From Lepidodermella squamata (lineage: Eukaryota; Gastrotricha), in contig JBLDXI010000013.1 in NCBI GenBank assembly GCA_047495785.1, positions 1,736,001 to 1,800,000 on the forward strand: DNA of 64,000 bases, in the 5' to 3' direction. The notes beneath the pieces were generated by a model. It did no database searches. It worked only from the letters and a program-made list of their open reading frames with translations, and was not told the DNA's origin. Below are positions 24,477 through 39,400 of this stretch, piece by piece. How positions within the stretch are numbered: position 1 is the stretch's first letter; each line of letters begins with the position of its first letter. The position numbers were made by a program, and so were the translations under genes.

Positions 24477-27400
24477 GTGAGTTCGCACTTCCTGTCATGC
24501 ATATCATTAATTCACTATAACATCATATCAACTCGTTTTTTTATATCCGCGTATTTTTTTGCAACAGGTTCTGCTTTGAATGCCGGCTGGAAGGTGACCA
24601 GCCTATGCGAATTCAGTGGTTTAAGGACAATTTCCCACTGACCAGTCCTGATATCGGAGCCGTTTATAATCCGGAAACCGGAACGGCCCAGTTGATTATC
24701 GACGAAGTTTTCGGTGCGGATACTGCAGTTTACGCCTGCTTAGCTACAAATAGCGCTGGCGTTGACCAGACAGCTGCTTATTTACACGTTAACGAGACAA
24801 AAATTGAGCCGCCAACTTTTGTCCGCCAGCTTAAATCGGTTGAAGTGGCCGAGGGTCAACCGGCTGCGCTGGAATGCCAAGCCCAAGGCATCCCAACGCC
24901 GTCAATTTCCTGGTTCAAAGACGACGCGTGCATTGACAACGACGGCGATTACATCATGACTAATATCAACTCGGTTTGCACGTTACGATTGAGGAAAGCT
25001 GGGGTCATCAACGATGGCCGTTACACCTGCAAGGCGTCTAACCCAGGCGGCGAGGCTTCGACCAGCGCAAGACTTACCGTTTCAACCGGTAAGCGGCCAA
25101 CGTTTTCCGAGACCCTTCGCGATATCAACGTTCGAGAGGGCGATCCAGTGCGTTTGTCATGCCAGTTCTCGGGCCAGCCCACGCCCGATGTCTTCTGGTT
25201 CTACGACGCCAAGCCGATAGTCGATTACGAAGTGTCGACGAGCGGCAATGCAACTATGCTAACCATTCCCAGTTCGAGACCGACCGACTCCGGAGTTTTC
25301 ACCGTTGTCGCTAAAAACAAATCTGGCGAGGCGCGAACATTCTGCCGCGTCAAGGTCGAGCCATTGATTCCTGAAGTCCAGCCCGAAATTCAAACTCAAT
25401 GGCCCGAACCGTGTAAGCCGATTTTTGTCAACCCTCTGCAGGATTTGGACGTTGTGGAGAACCAACCGGCTACTCTTGAGTGCCTGTGCTTCGGCGTTCC
25501 GCCACCTGCCGATGTTATGTGGAGCCATAATGGCCGCAAAATCAACCCGGGTGGTCCGATCAAGTTGTCGACGACAGGCGACATTGAAGATCCAAATCAA
25601 ATCCATTGTCGTCTAGATGTCAACAAAACAACACAAGCCCAGGGCGGCGAGTACAAGTGTGTCGCCCGAAATCGTTACGGCCAAGCTGAAACAAGCTGCG
25701 CTATTCATGTGGAGCGTAAGTGTTTTTCTGATCATCGTTATATGATTGCCGGGAAAATTCAAAATTTCAAATTTTACGCCAAATTTTGATGGCGTCTTTA
25801 ATTTTTTACTCTGGTGCATTGATGAGCTGGTTTTTTATTGCCGAGACATTATTGTTAATGGGGATTTTCATGGTGGCTGTAATTTTGACTATTCCCTCGA
25901 ATTTGATTATTTGTTCCGTTTTCCCGAAGAATATTTTGTTTCTACTGAAAACTTGACCTGATGTATTTTTCTTTGATTTTCAGCTGCCAGCGAGCCCAGC
26001 GATGGAGGACTTGGTGATCCACCGCGTTTCGTGCAGTTGCTGCGAGACATCATAGTGGAACCGGACAAGTACGAGGGACAGAAAGTGGTCCTGTCTTGCC
26101 AAGTGACCGGGTCTCCGAAGCCAGCAGTCACGTGGTTCAAGGATGGAAAAGACATTTTGCACGCCGATGTTTCTACTGTCCAGGTTAGTCGGGCCAAACG
26201 TATTTTGAGATATTTATAGCCGCATGCCGCCGATGTGTTACTGATAGTTATGCGGGTTTTGATGAATTGAGAACAGCGCGATGCGATCGTGGCGATGATG
26301 ATAATGAATGGGGGTGAAAGGCGTTTTGACAGCCCGACGAAAATTAATCAGACTGGAAGAGGCTGCTATAAAGTATAAGATGCGCTTGCGGTTTCGCGTT
26401 GTTGTTGTTTCCGTTTGGCCGCCTGGCTTGGCCGTAGTATGATCGGCTCGCTCGTATCAATCGCACCTGACATGCATCATTCGGCCTTCTTGTTGCGCGC
26501 GCGCGCGTATCGGCTACTTTTCTCGCGCAACTTCTCTCGCAATCTACAGCTGTTTTGTTATATCAGATTTGGCTTGCCTTGTTCTCTCCGACGGCGCCGC
26601 TGCATTTTATAGTGCCGATGTACCATACTAGGCCAAAACATGATACAGTTGAAATGGTCTGCTATAACAAACCAGATTGGTACTCCCACAACACGCGTGC
26701 TAGTTTTATTATTGTAAACCTACTTTCTTTTCATCGAAAAACCTCACAGATACACATGATGATGAGATCCGGTGTTTGGCTGAAGAGCGCACGCGTGCGT
26801 TCCCGCCTCGCATGTAACCGATGATGCTCTGCCCATCGGCCGCCCGCTTTGCAAACAACAAGAGCGCCCAAAATATATTGCAGTTAAGTTATAAGAGCCC
26901 GCAACAAGTATTTATTGTAAGTGTAGTATATGTGCGCGCGGAGGTAACGCTCATGCAGATTTAGCTAGAAACCTCCCAGCCATATTGATGCTGTCTGCGT
27001 TCATTTCAACACGCGTTATTTCTTATTAAAACGATATAGCTAGAGCAGCTTCCCATGGCCTAGATTTTTTGATTATTTTTACTTGGCTCAATTGTCCCAC
27101 TGATGTTTTGTATCACAAATTTAGGCTTAAAGAATTGTTCTCAATTTCGAAGTTTTTTCTTTATCAAAAATTGATATTATTTTGATCGTAAACGGCAGAT
27201 CGCTTCGTTGGGTGATCTTCACACGTTGACGATCCCGGAGTTTCGAACGCGCCACGATTGCGGCCTCTTCACAGCTAGAGCGGTCAACGCATTTGGCCAA
27301 GCTGTCACTTCGTCGCGCGTCAACGTTCCGCCTCCACCCGAAGCCCCACCAGCGGTTATCTACGAACCTCCGATTTTTGCCACCAGGCCGCCGCCTCAAC

Positions 27401-30400
27401 GACAAACTGTTCTGGTGAGATATCATTTTTCGATCGTTGTCTCATTTTTGCACGTTACAATTTAGATGCATTCTTCGGTTAATACGGAGGGCGAGACTAA
27501 GGAGGTTGCGGCAGTTCCGATGGGCCATCAAGAGCCGCCGGAATTCGTCGAATTATTCCATGATCAACGCGTTCAGCCGGGCGAGAAAGCCGTATTCAGA
27601 TGCGAGGTGATTGGCGACCCAGAACCTACCATCGAATGGATGAATGGCCACGAAGGTGCCGGTTACACAAACAAGCTGACACCCGATCACCCTCGTGTTA
27701 AATCGGGCGAAATTAAAGTCCACCGAGACGGTCACAAGCACTGGATAGAATTTTCCTCGGCGAGCGAAGCGCTTGCCGGTCGCTATTCGATAATGGCCGA
27801 AAACCCGATCGGTCGAGCGATTTGCAGCGCTTGCCTCTACGTCGGCCCGCCTGATCAAGTTTTACTGACCAGCTCAACGGGTGATTTGCGCAGCACTATG
27901 CACCGGAGCTTTCTTTCAGGCAGCGAGCAGGTGGTTGAAATTTCCGAACATACCTCAATGGAGCATACCACGGCGCCGGTCAGTCCCGGTGGGACCGACT
28001 ACGTGCTGTGGCTGCAGTTGCCACATGACCAGCGCGCTAAGATGATGATGCCGTCGCCGCGCGGAGGTGCCACTGATGTTTACGAGAAGCGTATTCATGT
28101 CGAGCAATCGATGACACAGTCGGCTCAACAGACCTTTCACACTGTACCTCAGGCGCCTGCTGCCCCGCCGCCAACGCCGCCGAAGCCCAGCAAGCGCGAC
28201 CCTCCTCTTTTCTCAACTCCGCTTAAAGATGTCTCACTCAAAGTGGGACAAGAGCTGATTTTGACTATTGAAGTCAAAGGTAATTTCCGTTTTTATTTCT
28301 CTTCAGTTCTCGTCTTAACTTTTCCTACTTTTTAGGCAATCCTATTCCTGACATTTTCTGGTACAAAGATTCCATTCCGTTGCCCGCTGAGATGACCGGT
28401 TTAAGGTCACCTCGAGCCGGGCCAGCTAAAAACGGCCATGCCGAACTTCGAATCCGATCTTGCCGAGCTAGCGATGCCGGCGAATATGTTTGCAAGGCGC
28501 GAAATGCGGCTGGAACGGCTACGTCGAGCTGCCACGTGAAAGTTGCCGGTATGTTTTTTAACTAGGCCTAACAACATTTTCGCCGACGTAAATAAAGTAA
28601 ATAAACAAGCTCAACTTAAGGCTATATTACGCCTATGGGTAATAACTGATCGGCCGATTTTTTTTCTCGCTATATTTTGTTTACAAGCTCCGTAATGATT
28701 ATGAAGCCATAGCTGAGCAATGATGCCATAGGATGAATAACCGGGTATAACTAAATACCGAACTTGCCTGCTAAGCCCTTGATGGCGCAAGAGTCCTCTT
28801 ACAGACTCTTAGCATTATTTGATATGCCGTACATGCGTATGGAATTCGGTTTCGAATGCGTTGCATTTTTTTCGATGGCAAACGTCAGCGACCCTTCGAC
28901 CAGTGCTCAGCCGCAGTCGAATAAAAAAGCCGTTGCACAACAGGAAAACAATAGGGGCGAATGAGTAGCGCATTTTTTGCACATTCTTGAACGATGTGCT
29001 GTAATGTTTTCTCGTTCCGGGTGAAACTAGTCTATTAAGGCCTCGGGACGCGGAAGGAGGCACAAAACAATAACGCTGACATGGCCTATGCATATTAGCA
29101 GCGCAGACCCGTAGTGCCCACACGCCACCTTTCAAACATGTTACCTGGTGGGTCGTTTTTTTCCTTCCACGGCAATAGTAAATAGAGCCGGTTCGGCGTT
29201 CGCGAGATATCAACATATAATGGCATATTTTAATACAAAATAGCCAGTGAATGCGGCATAGATATTTCCACGCGGTGTCGAGTTATTTTCCGTTCATTTC
29301 TTAAATGCATCATTATTGTACGATGATTATTATGCCGAGCATAGTGTTAAAGGTCTAGCCTGCTGCTGCTGCTGTCTGGTATTAACGGTGTGTGGAGGCG
29401 GTTATAGGCCGATTTTTATTGTGAAATATTGTAGTAATAACGCATTAATATTGTAAAAATATCCGCAATGTTTATTTGGACGCCGGCGACTGTAATATAT
29501 GAAAAAGAGCGAACGCTCCCGTTATATCTTTTCCGTCTTATAAGTATACCATTCGTCGGCCACTGCAGCGCGCGCGAATGGCCGGGCGTGTGTTAACGCG
29601 CACATTTATACGAGTATCGCGGTTAGGTAGCATCATTTTGTTCCGCCGCTTCTTTTTGCTATCCTCGGCTGCCAATAAAGAATGGCCGGCGTGTGCGCGC
29701 CTAGCCTCAACACAAGGGTCGAATACGAAGATCGAGATGATGATGATGATGAGTCGCCTAACTCCTGCTTCCTTTTAGCATATATCACTGCTCACCCCTC
29801 GTGGCTAGTAATATGGCTATATTAACGCTTAACCTACAATCGTGTAGTGTTGTTCGACGTCTTTTACGCCGACACACGCGTTGTGCATGGTTTCGTTTCT
29901 TTTGGGCCTGTGCTTCCGGCTTTGCCCAATAATAAGCGAAATACGCGCATTATATTATTGAGAAAACGCGAGCAGTGTCTTCTAAGTTATATTTCTTTCG
30001 CCGGTTCGCAATACTATGCATTATCATATACCTGACTCTGCTTTTGTTTGCCAATGAGCTCTTCGTCCTGCGCGCCCCATTCGTCGGTCGGCTCAGCAGA
30101 AAGCAATTTTCTGCAGCTGCCTTAATATTACTACGACGTTGGACGAATTATTCACTGTATTATGATAATATCTCTTCAACACCCTCGTTGCACATGTTAA
30201 GGCAGCGTATAATAATAACAGTAATACCATATGCTATGCCGAATACCGCTCCAAGTTTATGCATACACACACCCGATTTGGTCTTTTTATCGCCGCTTCT
30301 TTCTATGGTTTCATCCTGCAATATTCATGATGCTAATAATAATAATAATATTTTTGCCATGTGTCGCCGTCGTCTACGTTTTCTTCTGGCGACGGCAGCC

Positions 30401-33400
30401 GACTTGCGTGCACATTTTGCTAGACAGGAGAGCTCCAGTGGGCATGACTGCGCGCCTCTGGCCAAGGACCAATTTACAGGACAGCGTTGACAGAGTGATC
30501 AAGGGCCGGCGGCTTGTCGCTGTACAACGCTCCTTGTAGTGTCACAGCTCACTAGCAACAACAAGCTTGATTTACCTATTTTATTATTTGCTCGCGAGTC
30601 ACTATCAACAATGGTCAACGATTAGGAGTAATTACAGGAATTAATTGCTCATGTCACGCTTACTTTGACACGCTCAGCTCTTGATCTGCGCTTTTGGCCT
30701 TGACTAATTGGGACATGTCTTTTTCACAACTCTTCCATTTTAGGGTCAGGTGTTCCCTGTTGATTTTTTTATTATAATTTGACGGCAACAAAACATACTG
30801 TTATTACTCTCCTCATACGCGTTTTTCGTTGTGGTATCAATCCACAGTCGATTTTGGTTTTTTAATTGTTAAAAAATGGCCGGTCGGTTGCCGCCGCAGC
30901 AGCCACCTCACGGTCGAGGTGGCAGCTCGCCGCAGCGGGTGCCAACCCCCGGCCGCGTCCTCACACCGGGCGCGTCCGCCATCGTGCCTGTTCAGGCCGA
31001 CTATTCGGCATCGGCGGCTTATTCGCACACGGACAGTGGTGCTGTTGCGTTTCGAACCGACGAACAGGCCATAGCTCGTAACATCATCACCACCGTAACT
31101 TACGACGGTGTTTTCGAACATGTCACCAATCAGTACGAGCTTCTCAGCGAGTGGCGGCATCAGGAAGAAGGGGAACTTATTATTAGAATGCCGTCTCCTA
31201 GCGATGTCCTTTCCCATTCTACCCAAATACCTATGGTAGAATGGGGCATGTCAGGTGTGAAAATTTCCCCGTTGATAAAAATTATAAATATAACTGTTTA
31301 TTTCAATTATAAAATTAATATTCGGTTTTTTTATTGCAGCTTCAGTCGACAAACCCGTCTTCCAAAGCCGACTCGATGTTGCCACTTGTGGAACAGTAGG
31401 CCAACGCGTCGTTTTAAGCGTTCGCATTACGGCTAACCCACCTCCGATTGTCACCTGGTACCACGAGACAATCAGGATCGAGCAATCGGAAGACTATCAA
31501 ATTTTAACCCAGGGTGATGTTTACACCCTGGTTATTCATCATTTACGCCAAGAACACGCCGGTCGTTATTTTATCCGCGCCGAAAATCATCACGGCAAAA
31601 GCGAGCTGTCGACCGAGTTGATGGTGCTGAGGCAGGAGGGCCCGCACGCCCCGCCTCAGGATCATCGAACAGTGCGCCAGGAGCAACATTTGAACCTCTT
31701 GCAACAGGTTGTCCCGCAGCAACCTCACGTTGAACAGCGTTACGCCACGCCGTTAGAGATTCAGATTGAAGTTCCGCCGGAACAGGGCGCACTCAGCCCG
31801 CGCGTTAAGCAACCTCGCTCCGGTCAAACGCCGACTCGCGGCATTGTCGAAGCTCGAGCTCCTCAGTTCATGCGCCCGTTACAGCCGGTTAGCGTGCTCG
31901 AGGGTCGCCCGGTCGTGTTAGAATGCGAAGTTGTTGGCAATCCGATGCCGAGTGTTCAGTGGTTCCGTGAGGAGATTTTGATCGAACGATCCGCTGATAT
32001 TGATATCACTCAGCACATGGGCGTCTGCCGTCTGATTATTCACGACGCGCGTATCGAAGATACTGGCGTTTTCAAATGCATCGCGTCCAACAGCGAGGGC
32101 TCCCGCACAAGCTCAACGCATTTGAGAGTACTGCGTAAGTCTTGCTTCATTTTTTTTACTTTTTTAACCATTTTTTAACCATTTTTTAAAAATGTGATAA
32201 TAGTTACATTTTATTTCTATTTTTCACAATTTTTTTTAGAAAAAATTATAGGATTATTGCATTTTTGAGGTGTTAACGTGAATATTTATTTTTAATTTAG
32301 CTGCAACATACGCGTCTCCTGAACGGCCAGAGCGTGTTAAGACGCCGTTGTTGGCTTCGCCGACGAAGGTCCGCAGCGATGACGGATCTACGCCGCCCGT
32401 GATAGACGAGCCGCCGCGGAACGCTACTTACCTGCGCGGATCGACCGTTGTTTTGACGTGCAAAGTTCGCGCACGCCCGCCCGCCGAAATTACTTGGCAG
32501 CGCGACGGGCGCGTGTTGACTACCGGTGGCCGTTACAAAGTCGACGTGTTCAGCGCTTACGGTGAGACTTCGCTGACCATCTACGACGCACGGCCCGAGG
32601 ACGAGGGCGAGTACGCCGTCGTCGCCCTGAACCCCTTCGGCCGAGCAGCCGCCAGCGCTCGCATTACCTGCGACGACCACCGCGCGACTCCACGCTCCGC
32701 CACGCCCAGCCACGAGCGGCCGTTGACGATTCGCCCACTCTCAACGCCGCCTGTCGCTCCGCAAAGGCCTCGCTACACACCGCAAGAATACGAGCCGTCT
32801 TACCCGCCCTCAGAGGCTCGCCAAACGCCCGCCTCCGAGCTTATGGACCAGTCCGAACCAGATTCGCCGCCGGACATCACGCAATATCCGCGCGGTGAAA
32901 TCATCATTCCGGCCGGTCGCGACCTCGTCCTGACTTGCGTCACCACCGGAAAACCTCGGCCCAAGGTTTTCTGGTGTAAGGACCTAAGCCAGTTGCACGC
33001 GTCCGAGCGGTGTCAGATGAAATCACGCCCAGATCAGACACACTCGTGCCGCCTGCAGAACATCCAGCCAGAAGACGCCGGCCAGTACACGATTATCGCG
33101 GTCAACCCGCTTGGCCGTAAGATGGAGACCTTCGAGGTCAAAGTTGACCTGCCCATCCAGCCACGCACCCCGACGCCTTCAGACGCTGGCTCCAGTCGGA
33201 TTCGCACCCCGACCGGCCGCCGGCCTCGATCGGCCTCGGAACACGCTGGTATTCTTGAAAAGTTATCACGACCCAGTTTCAAAACCGTCCCGATGGATAT
33301 GACGGTTCGCGAAGGACACTTGTGCCGTTTCGACACGTTCGTACAAGGTCGACCCCGCCCAGAAGTCGACTGGTACTACGCCGAGCCGGGACGGCCACTG

Positions 33401-36400
33401 CCCGATTTCGTCCGGATGAAGCCTGTTGTAAATGAAGACGGCGTTCACTCGCTGATCATCGAATCGACGGCGCGCTCAGACGCCGGAACTTACTACTGCT
33501 TTGCTCGCAACAAGGCAGGCGAGGACAGCTTCTGCGTTCGTCTCAACGTAACGCCTCGCGAAGAAGGCCGCCCGCCTCGTTTTGTCGAACCGCTGGCGAG
33601 CAAGATTGCTCAAGAAGGCGAAGACATTGAACTGCGCTGCGCCGCTGTCGGCGAACCCATTCCGGTTTTGGCGTGGCAGAAGGACAACAGGCCTCTGCTG
33701 AACCAGGACCGCGTGGTCGTCGAAGAAAACAACGGCGCCGGTCTCCTCGTCATCCAGTCCGCACAACCGGGTGACACCGGGTGGTACCAGTGCACGGCCG
33801 CGAACACGGCCGGCTCTGCCTCGACCCGTGCCAAGGTGACCGTACGTCCCCACGTCTCTCGTCGCGACATGCCGCCGGCTCGCGGTGCGGCAGCTCGCAA
33901 GCCCGAGAGCCCATCGCCGTCGCCGCGGCCGGCTGCCCCGACGGGCATTACGGTTATGCCGCGGCCTCAAAGCGCCCCTCCGGTGACACAGGGCCGACAG
34001 CGATTTTTCGTGCGTGGAACCCAGCCACCACCTCTTATCGAAGGCCAGCCATCAACTCCGCCGTCTTCGCCCAACGTCGGCGAAGTTTCAAGTCCAATTC
34101 AAAAGGAAGCACCTGACCTCATGTCCGCACAACAGCACGAGCCTGCGTAAGTTTTCGCTTATCAAATGCATGAAACAGCGGCTTTATTTCGCATGTTTTG
34201 CTTACTATTTAGTTATGAGCATCCTCGAGCTACAACTGAGGCTGAAATCGTTCTTACTGGACGGTTAGTTTTCGCTTAGCTTTCTTCAACTGATCTAAAC
34301 TATTCGAAAATTACTATTTTCTTCATTTTTTAGACAACCGCCGGAATATGAAATTGACGAAGCTGTCAGACGCGCTTACGCTATGCGCGGTATGCCAGAG
34401 CCAGCGCAAGACGAAATGTTCGCCGCTCACCGACAAGAGCCGCCGCGGTTTATTACGCCCCTTGTCGACGTTCTCGGCCTGACCGAACTCGAACCAGCTC
34501 ACTTCGAGTGCCGTCTCGTGCCGATTGGTGATCCTAACATGCAGCTGCAGTGGTTCCGTGATGGGAAACCGCTGTTCCACGCCACCCGCCTTAAGCCATC
34601 CTACGACTTTGGCTTTGTCGGGCTTGATTTTGACTGGACGTTTGCTGAAGATTCAGGCGTTTACACTGTTCGCGCCTGGAATCTTTACGGCGAGGCTGTG
34701 ACAAGCGCCCGACTTGAATGCCGGGCCACCAAGTCGCTTATTACCGATTCGCAGCTACCGATTGAGTTGAACCTCGGAACTGAGGGCATCGAGGAGTTGG
34801 AGCGCCAGCTTCAAACCCCGAGCCGGCCTCCTCCTTACATGAGAGAGGCGCCTCAGCCGACCCCGCCGTCCATTAACCAGGGCCCGGAGCCGCTCACCGT
34901 TCCGGAGGGCGACCCAGCTCGCTTCAGGTGCCAGGTCGTTGGTCACCCGCGACCTCGCGTCTGCTGGTTCTTGAACGGATCGCTTGTCGTTAACGGTTCA
35001 AGGTTCAAGGTCAGTTTCGATGGTGTCTTTCATACGCTGGAAATACCGAAAACTCGCGAGTACGACATCGGCGAGGTGAAAATCGTTGCTAAAAATCAGT
35101 ACGGCGAAGACTCCGCCGCCACAACTCTCGACGTCATCCCGATGGAGGACTGGAAGTCGAAGCTGCGGAAAACCGATCACAACTTGTACACACGTCGCGT
35201 CGAGACCATTTCACACGAGCTGAAACAAGTTTTCGTTCAGCGGCCGAAATTATCTGCGAAGGATGTTTGCCAACTCGATCACACCGGTGGCGTTCCGAAA
35301 GAGCCGAAACCACCGGCTCAAAAGCCGAAACTTCAACCCGTTGGACAGGCGCCTCGTCTAACTTCTCTGCCTCAGCCAGTCAAGGTGCGTGAGGGTGAGC
35401 CGGTTCGATTCGACGTCGAATTCACCGGCATCCCGGAGCCGCATGTTACCTGGTACAAAGAATCGATAGAAATTCACTCGTCGAAAGAGTTTCAAATCTC
35501 GATATCGCGTGGTAAGAGCAGTCTCTACATCCCTGAGGCGATGGTCGAAGATGAAGGAACTTACACGATCAGTGTTCGCAACGAACACGGCATCGCTCAG
35601 ACCAAAGTCAAGCTAACTGTTATTCAGCGTGAAGTCAGCATTTCAGTGACTTCCCCGCCGTCGTTTAAAACCTACCTTCGCGACGCTCGTGTCAAGGCCG
35701 GTGAGCCTGTTACCATTGACTGCATGGTAACCGGCGCTCCGAAACCGAACGTGGTGTGGCAAAAGGACGGAAAACCGCTGTCGGAATCGCAGCGCTGGCG
35801 TTTCATCGCGGACGGTGAAAATCATACGCTGCTCATCTTTGAAAGTGTCCTGGACGATGCTGGTCAATACTCTGCTATTGCTACGAACGAACACGGCCGA
35901 GTGGTTTCGACCATGATTCTGCACGTGGATGGTAATTTTCCTTTGATATTTCGAAAACATTTCACTTGATTTTGTTTCTGGATATAGCGGCACCAGCGAA
36001 ACCACCAAGCCCTGACGTTTCTCGCATGAGCGCACCCAAGCTGTTGCAACCGCCCAAAGACGTGACAGTCACTGAGGGCGAATCGGTCACCTTAACGTTT
36101 CACATCGGCGGCTTCCCTGATCCCATTATCAAATGGTATCACGAAACGCAGCTGATTAAACAATCCAAGTATTTCCGAATGTCGACGAATCTCGAGCGGA
36201 GTGAGTACACGCTCACGATCGCCGAGGCTTACCCCGAGGACCACGGCACGTACAAGTGCGTGGCTCGGAATAAGGCGGGCGAGATGACTGCAACTGTTCA
36301 TTTGTATGTCAACGCGCCGACTGCTACTCCGGTCGCTCCTCAGGAACCGCAACTGGAACCGCCGAAATTTATCAAACCGCCCAATGACGTCACCGCCAAA

Positions 36401-39400
36401 GAAGGCGAGGGCGCTATTTTCGAAGCCGTCGTTACCGGCCAACCGGCGCCTGAAGTCGTGTGGCTGCTCGACGGCAAGCCGATTCGCCCCAGTTACGACG
36501 TGATCATGCGTCGTGAGGGCTCAAAGTACACTCTGCAAATGTCTCGAGTTTTCCCTGAAGACTCTGGTCGCATCATGTGTCGTGCAATCAACAGCCGCGG
36601 ATTCGCCGAACAGTCGTGCCAGTTGAGCGTTGAAGGTAATAAACAGACTAACGGTAGCAAGAAGGTTAAACAGTTCCTGAAACACTAGTCCGCAATGACT
36701 GAAATTATTAGCATGCTTTATTAAAAAAAATGAATTATGAAGTGCAAACCTAGTCAAAATTTTATTCGATATTAAAACTGCATGCGGCTAGTGGTGATTA
36801 GCCATATAAAATCACTAAAAATCATGCTAATTGTTTAGTTATCGATTATTGATATTAATGATCATACCTAGCGCTTAACTGCTACCGATAACCAAACCCG
36901 CCAACATATTTTTCTCTTCTGTGTGCCAGCGTTTTGTTTCCCCGATATAGACCGTGTGCGTGTGTTTTGTTTTGCTTTTATCCCATTTTCTTACCTGATG
37001 ATTATCCGATTTATATTAAAAAACAACATACTGCTCAACGCCGGAACAAAATAAATGCTTGGTGTTGCTTTTTACCCGTGTGGATTTCAAATATCACAGT
37101 AATTTTGTGGTGATTAATTTGTTTTTATTGTTTTTCCTTTAGCAGGCGCATCTTAGTTACGTTTTGCCCGTGCTACTGATTCAATTTTTACCTGTAGAAA
37201 ATCAAACCTCATTCCTGCATCCTCGTGTAGAAAAACATCGTCGTTTTACCCGTTCGTAACACAACTCAATCCGCCTTAAAATATTTTGTTTGAAAAATGC
37301 CGCAGAGGTATGTTGTGCAGATTGCTTACAACTTAGCAGAGCTTCGTTTTGATTTTAGAGTAGCAGTCGACGGAAATTCAAAAATAGAGCTTTTATGAGA
37401 GCCGAAATGTAATAACGGAGTGTGTTGTTTTACTATGAACAGAAAAAGCATCCCCGGTCGAACAAGCTCGCAAGACGAAAGCCAGCAAACCGGTGATTAT
37501 CAAGGCGCCCCCGACGCAAATCACCGGCAAAGTTGGCCAGATTGCGCGCATCGACGCTCAAATTCAGGCTTATCCACCTCCGCGTTACTATTGGTATGTC
37601 AATTCTACGAAAATCAGCCCTGGTCCGCGATACAAGGTTATTTGAAGCGAGATTATAGCTAGATCCAAATTTTTAACCGGTTTAATAATATAAATGTAGA
37701 TCATCCAAGAAGGCGATCAGTATTCACTTGTTATTATGAGCCTGTCGGCGAAAGATGAAGGCGATTATAAATTAGTTGTCGAAAACCAAGCCGGTCGTGT
37801 GGAAACGCACACCCTTATCAAGATTGAAATTCAGCAGAAGGAGACTAAAGTGGTGAAAACTTCGATCGAAGAACGCCACGCTACTCGAGTTGAAATTCAA
37901 CCGCACGCGCCCATCTTCATTCAGCCGTTGCCGCAAGAAATTCGCGTTCGGCCGAACGAAGTTGCGCGACTCGAGTGTAAGCTATCGTCTTTCCCGCCGG
38001 CTAAGGTTAACTGGTATTTCAATGAGACTTCACTCACCACCTCGAAGAAGTACGAGCTGGACGTGTCGGCAAACGGCGACGGTCAAGGCGTCGCTCGTTT
38101 GTACATCCACAACGCTGTTCGAGCCGATTCTGGCCGTTATATGTGCGAGGCCTTCTCAGATTTGGGCCGCACTGTAAGCACGTGCCATCTCGTGGTCGAG
38201 GAGGAGATGGTTGTCCCGGTCGAACAGACTCAACCTGCTCAGACTGTAGTCACTGTTCAAAAGGAACACGCTGATCAGAAGATTTTGACTCAAATCGAAC
38301 GCGTTACTGTTCGCGAGAAGGAATTCATCCACATCGCGCCTCCACCAGCGCCAGATCCGCCACAGTTCATACGATTAGTTGAGCCGCAAATTGTGCGAGA
38401 GGCCGCTGATATAACGCTGTCTTGTCAGATCGTCCCGATGGAAGGCGTTGACGTCATCTGGACTAAGGATGGCAAAACTCTGAAGCCGAACGATCGCATG
38501 AAAATCGACTACAACAAAACGACGGGAGAAATTACGCTGAAAATTCTGAAATCAGGCAAGATCGATGAAGGCATCTACGCTTGCCAGGTTTCAAATAAAT
38601 CCGGCCGTGGTGTTTCTACGGCCAACGTAGTCGTTCAACCGAAACGAAAGCCGAAATTTGTCCACATCCCGCAGCAGAAAATTATCGTCCGATCTGGGCA
38701 AAGAGTTGTTGCGCAGGCTGTGGTCGAGGGCGAACCGATTCCTGAGGTCACATGGTCGTTCCAGGACAAGCCGATTACTACTGATGAGCGCCATGTTGTG
38801 ACTTACCAGCATAATGTTACTCAAATGGTGATTCATCATGTGACAACTGCCGACCAAGGCGAGTACAAAATAACGGCTGCTAACGATGCCGGAAACGTGA
38901 CGACTTCGGTTTTCATTCAAGTCGAGGAGAACAGAGCTCAGGCCCAAGCCGCCCTTCCCCAACGCCGCGTGGCGCCTGAGGAAGAAATGGAGTTTCTCGA
39001 GTCGACCGAAGAGGAGATGAGCGAAACTGAGGCTGAGCAGGCCCCGGCGCCGCCGCCTGAGGGCTCGAAAGGGAGGCCTCCCTACTTTGTTAAGCAAAAC
39101 GAGCCGCCACTTCGTCGAGTCCAAGACGGTGAGCGTGTCAAGTTCGAAGCAGTGGTCGAAGGTCACCCAAAGCCAAAGGTCAAGTGGCTTCACGACGGCA
39201 AAACTGTCCGCGAAGCCCCAGACCGACGCATCTACTACGACCAGGCCGAAACCGGTCTGACCACCCTGGAGCTGCTCGAAGTTTTCCCGACAGATACCGG
39301 CGAGTGGAGCTGCTTAGCTGAAAATGTCTACGGATCAGCGGTTAGCTCTGCCTACGTTGAAGTCGAGTCGTATGAATACGAGCCGGAATCACCGGCTGAA

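Noticed and set aside
29975-30539. Overlapping open frames of 171 and 102 residues inside the 2.8-kb intron
   Set aside because: Composition follows a microsatellite and T-rich DNA, no phase-compatible splice sites link them to the giant gene, and no motif is visible.
37297-37307. ATG CCG CAG AG followed by gtatgt, a possible second internal first exon
   Set aside because: Its donor is phase 2, while the next acceptor at 37443 needs phase 1; the result would be frameshifted and quickly stopped.
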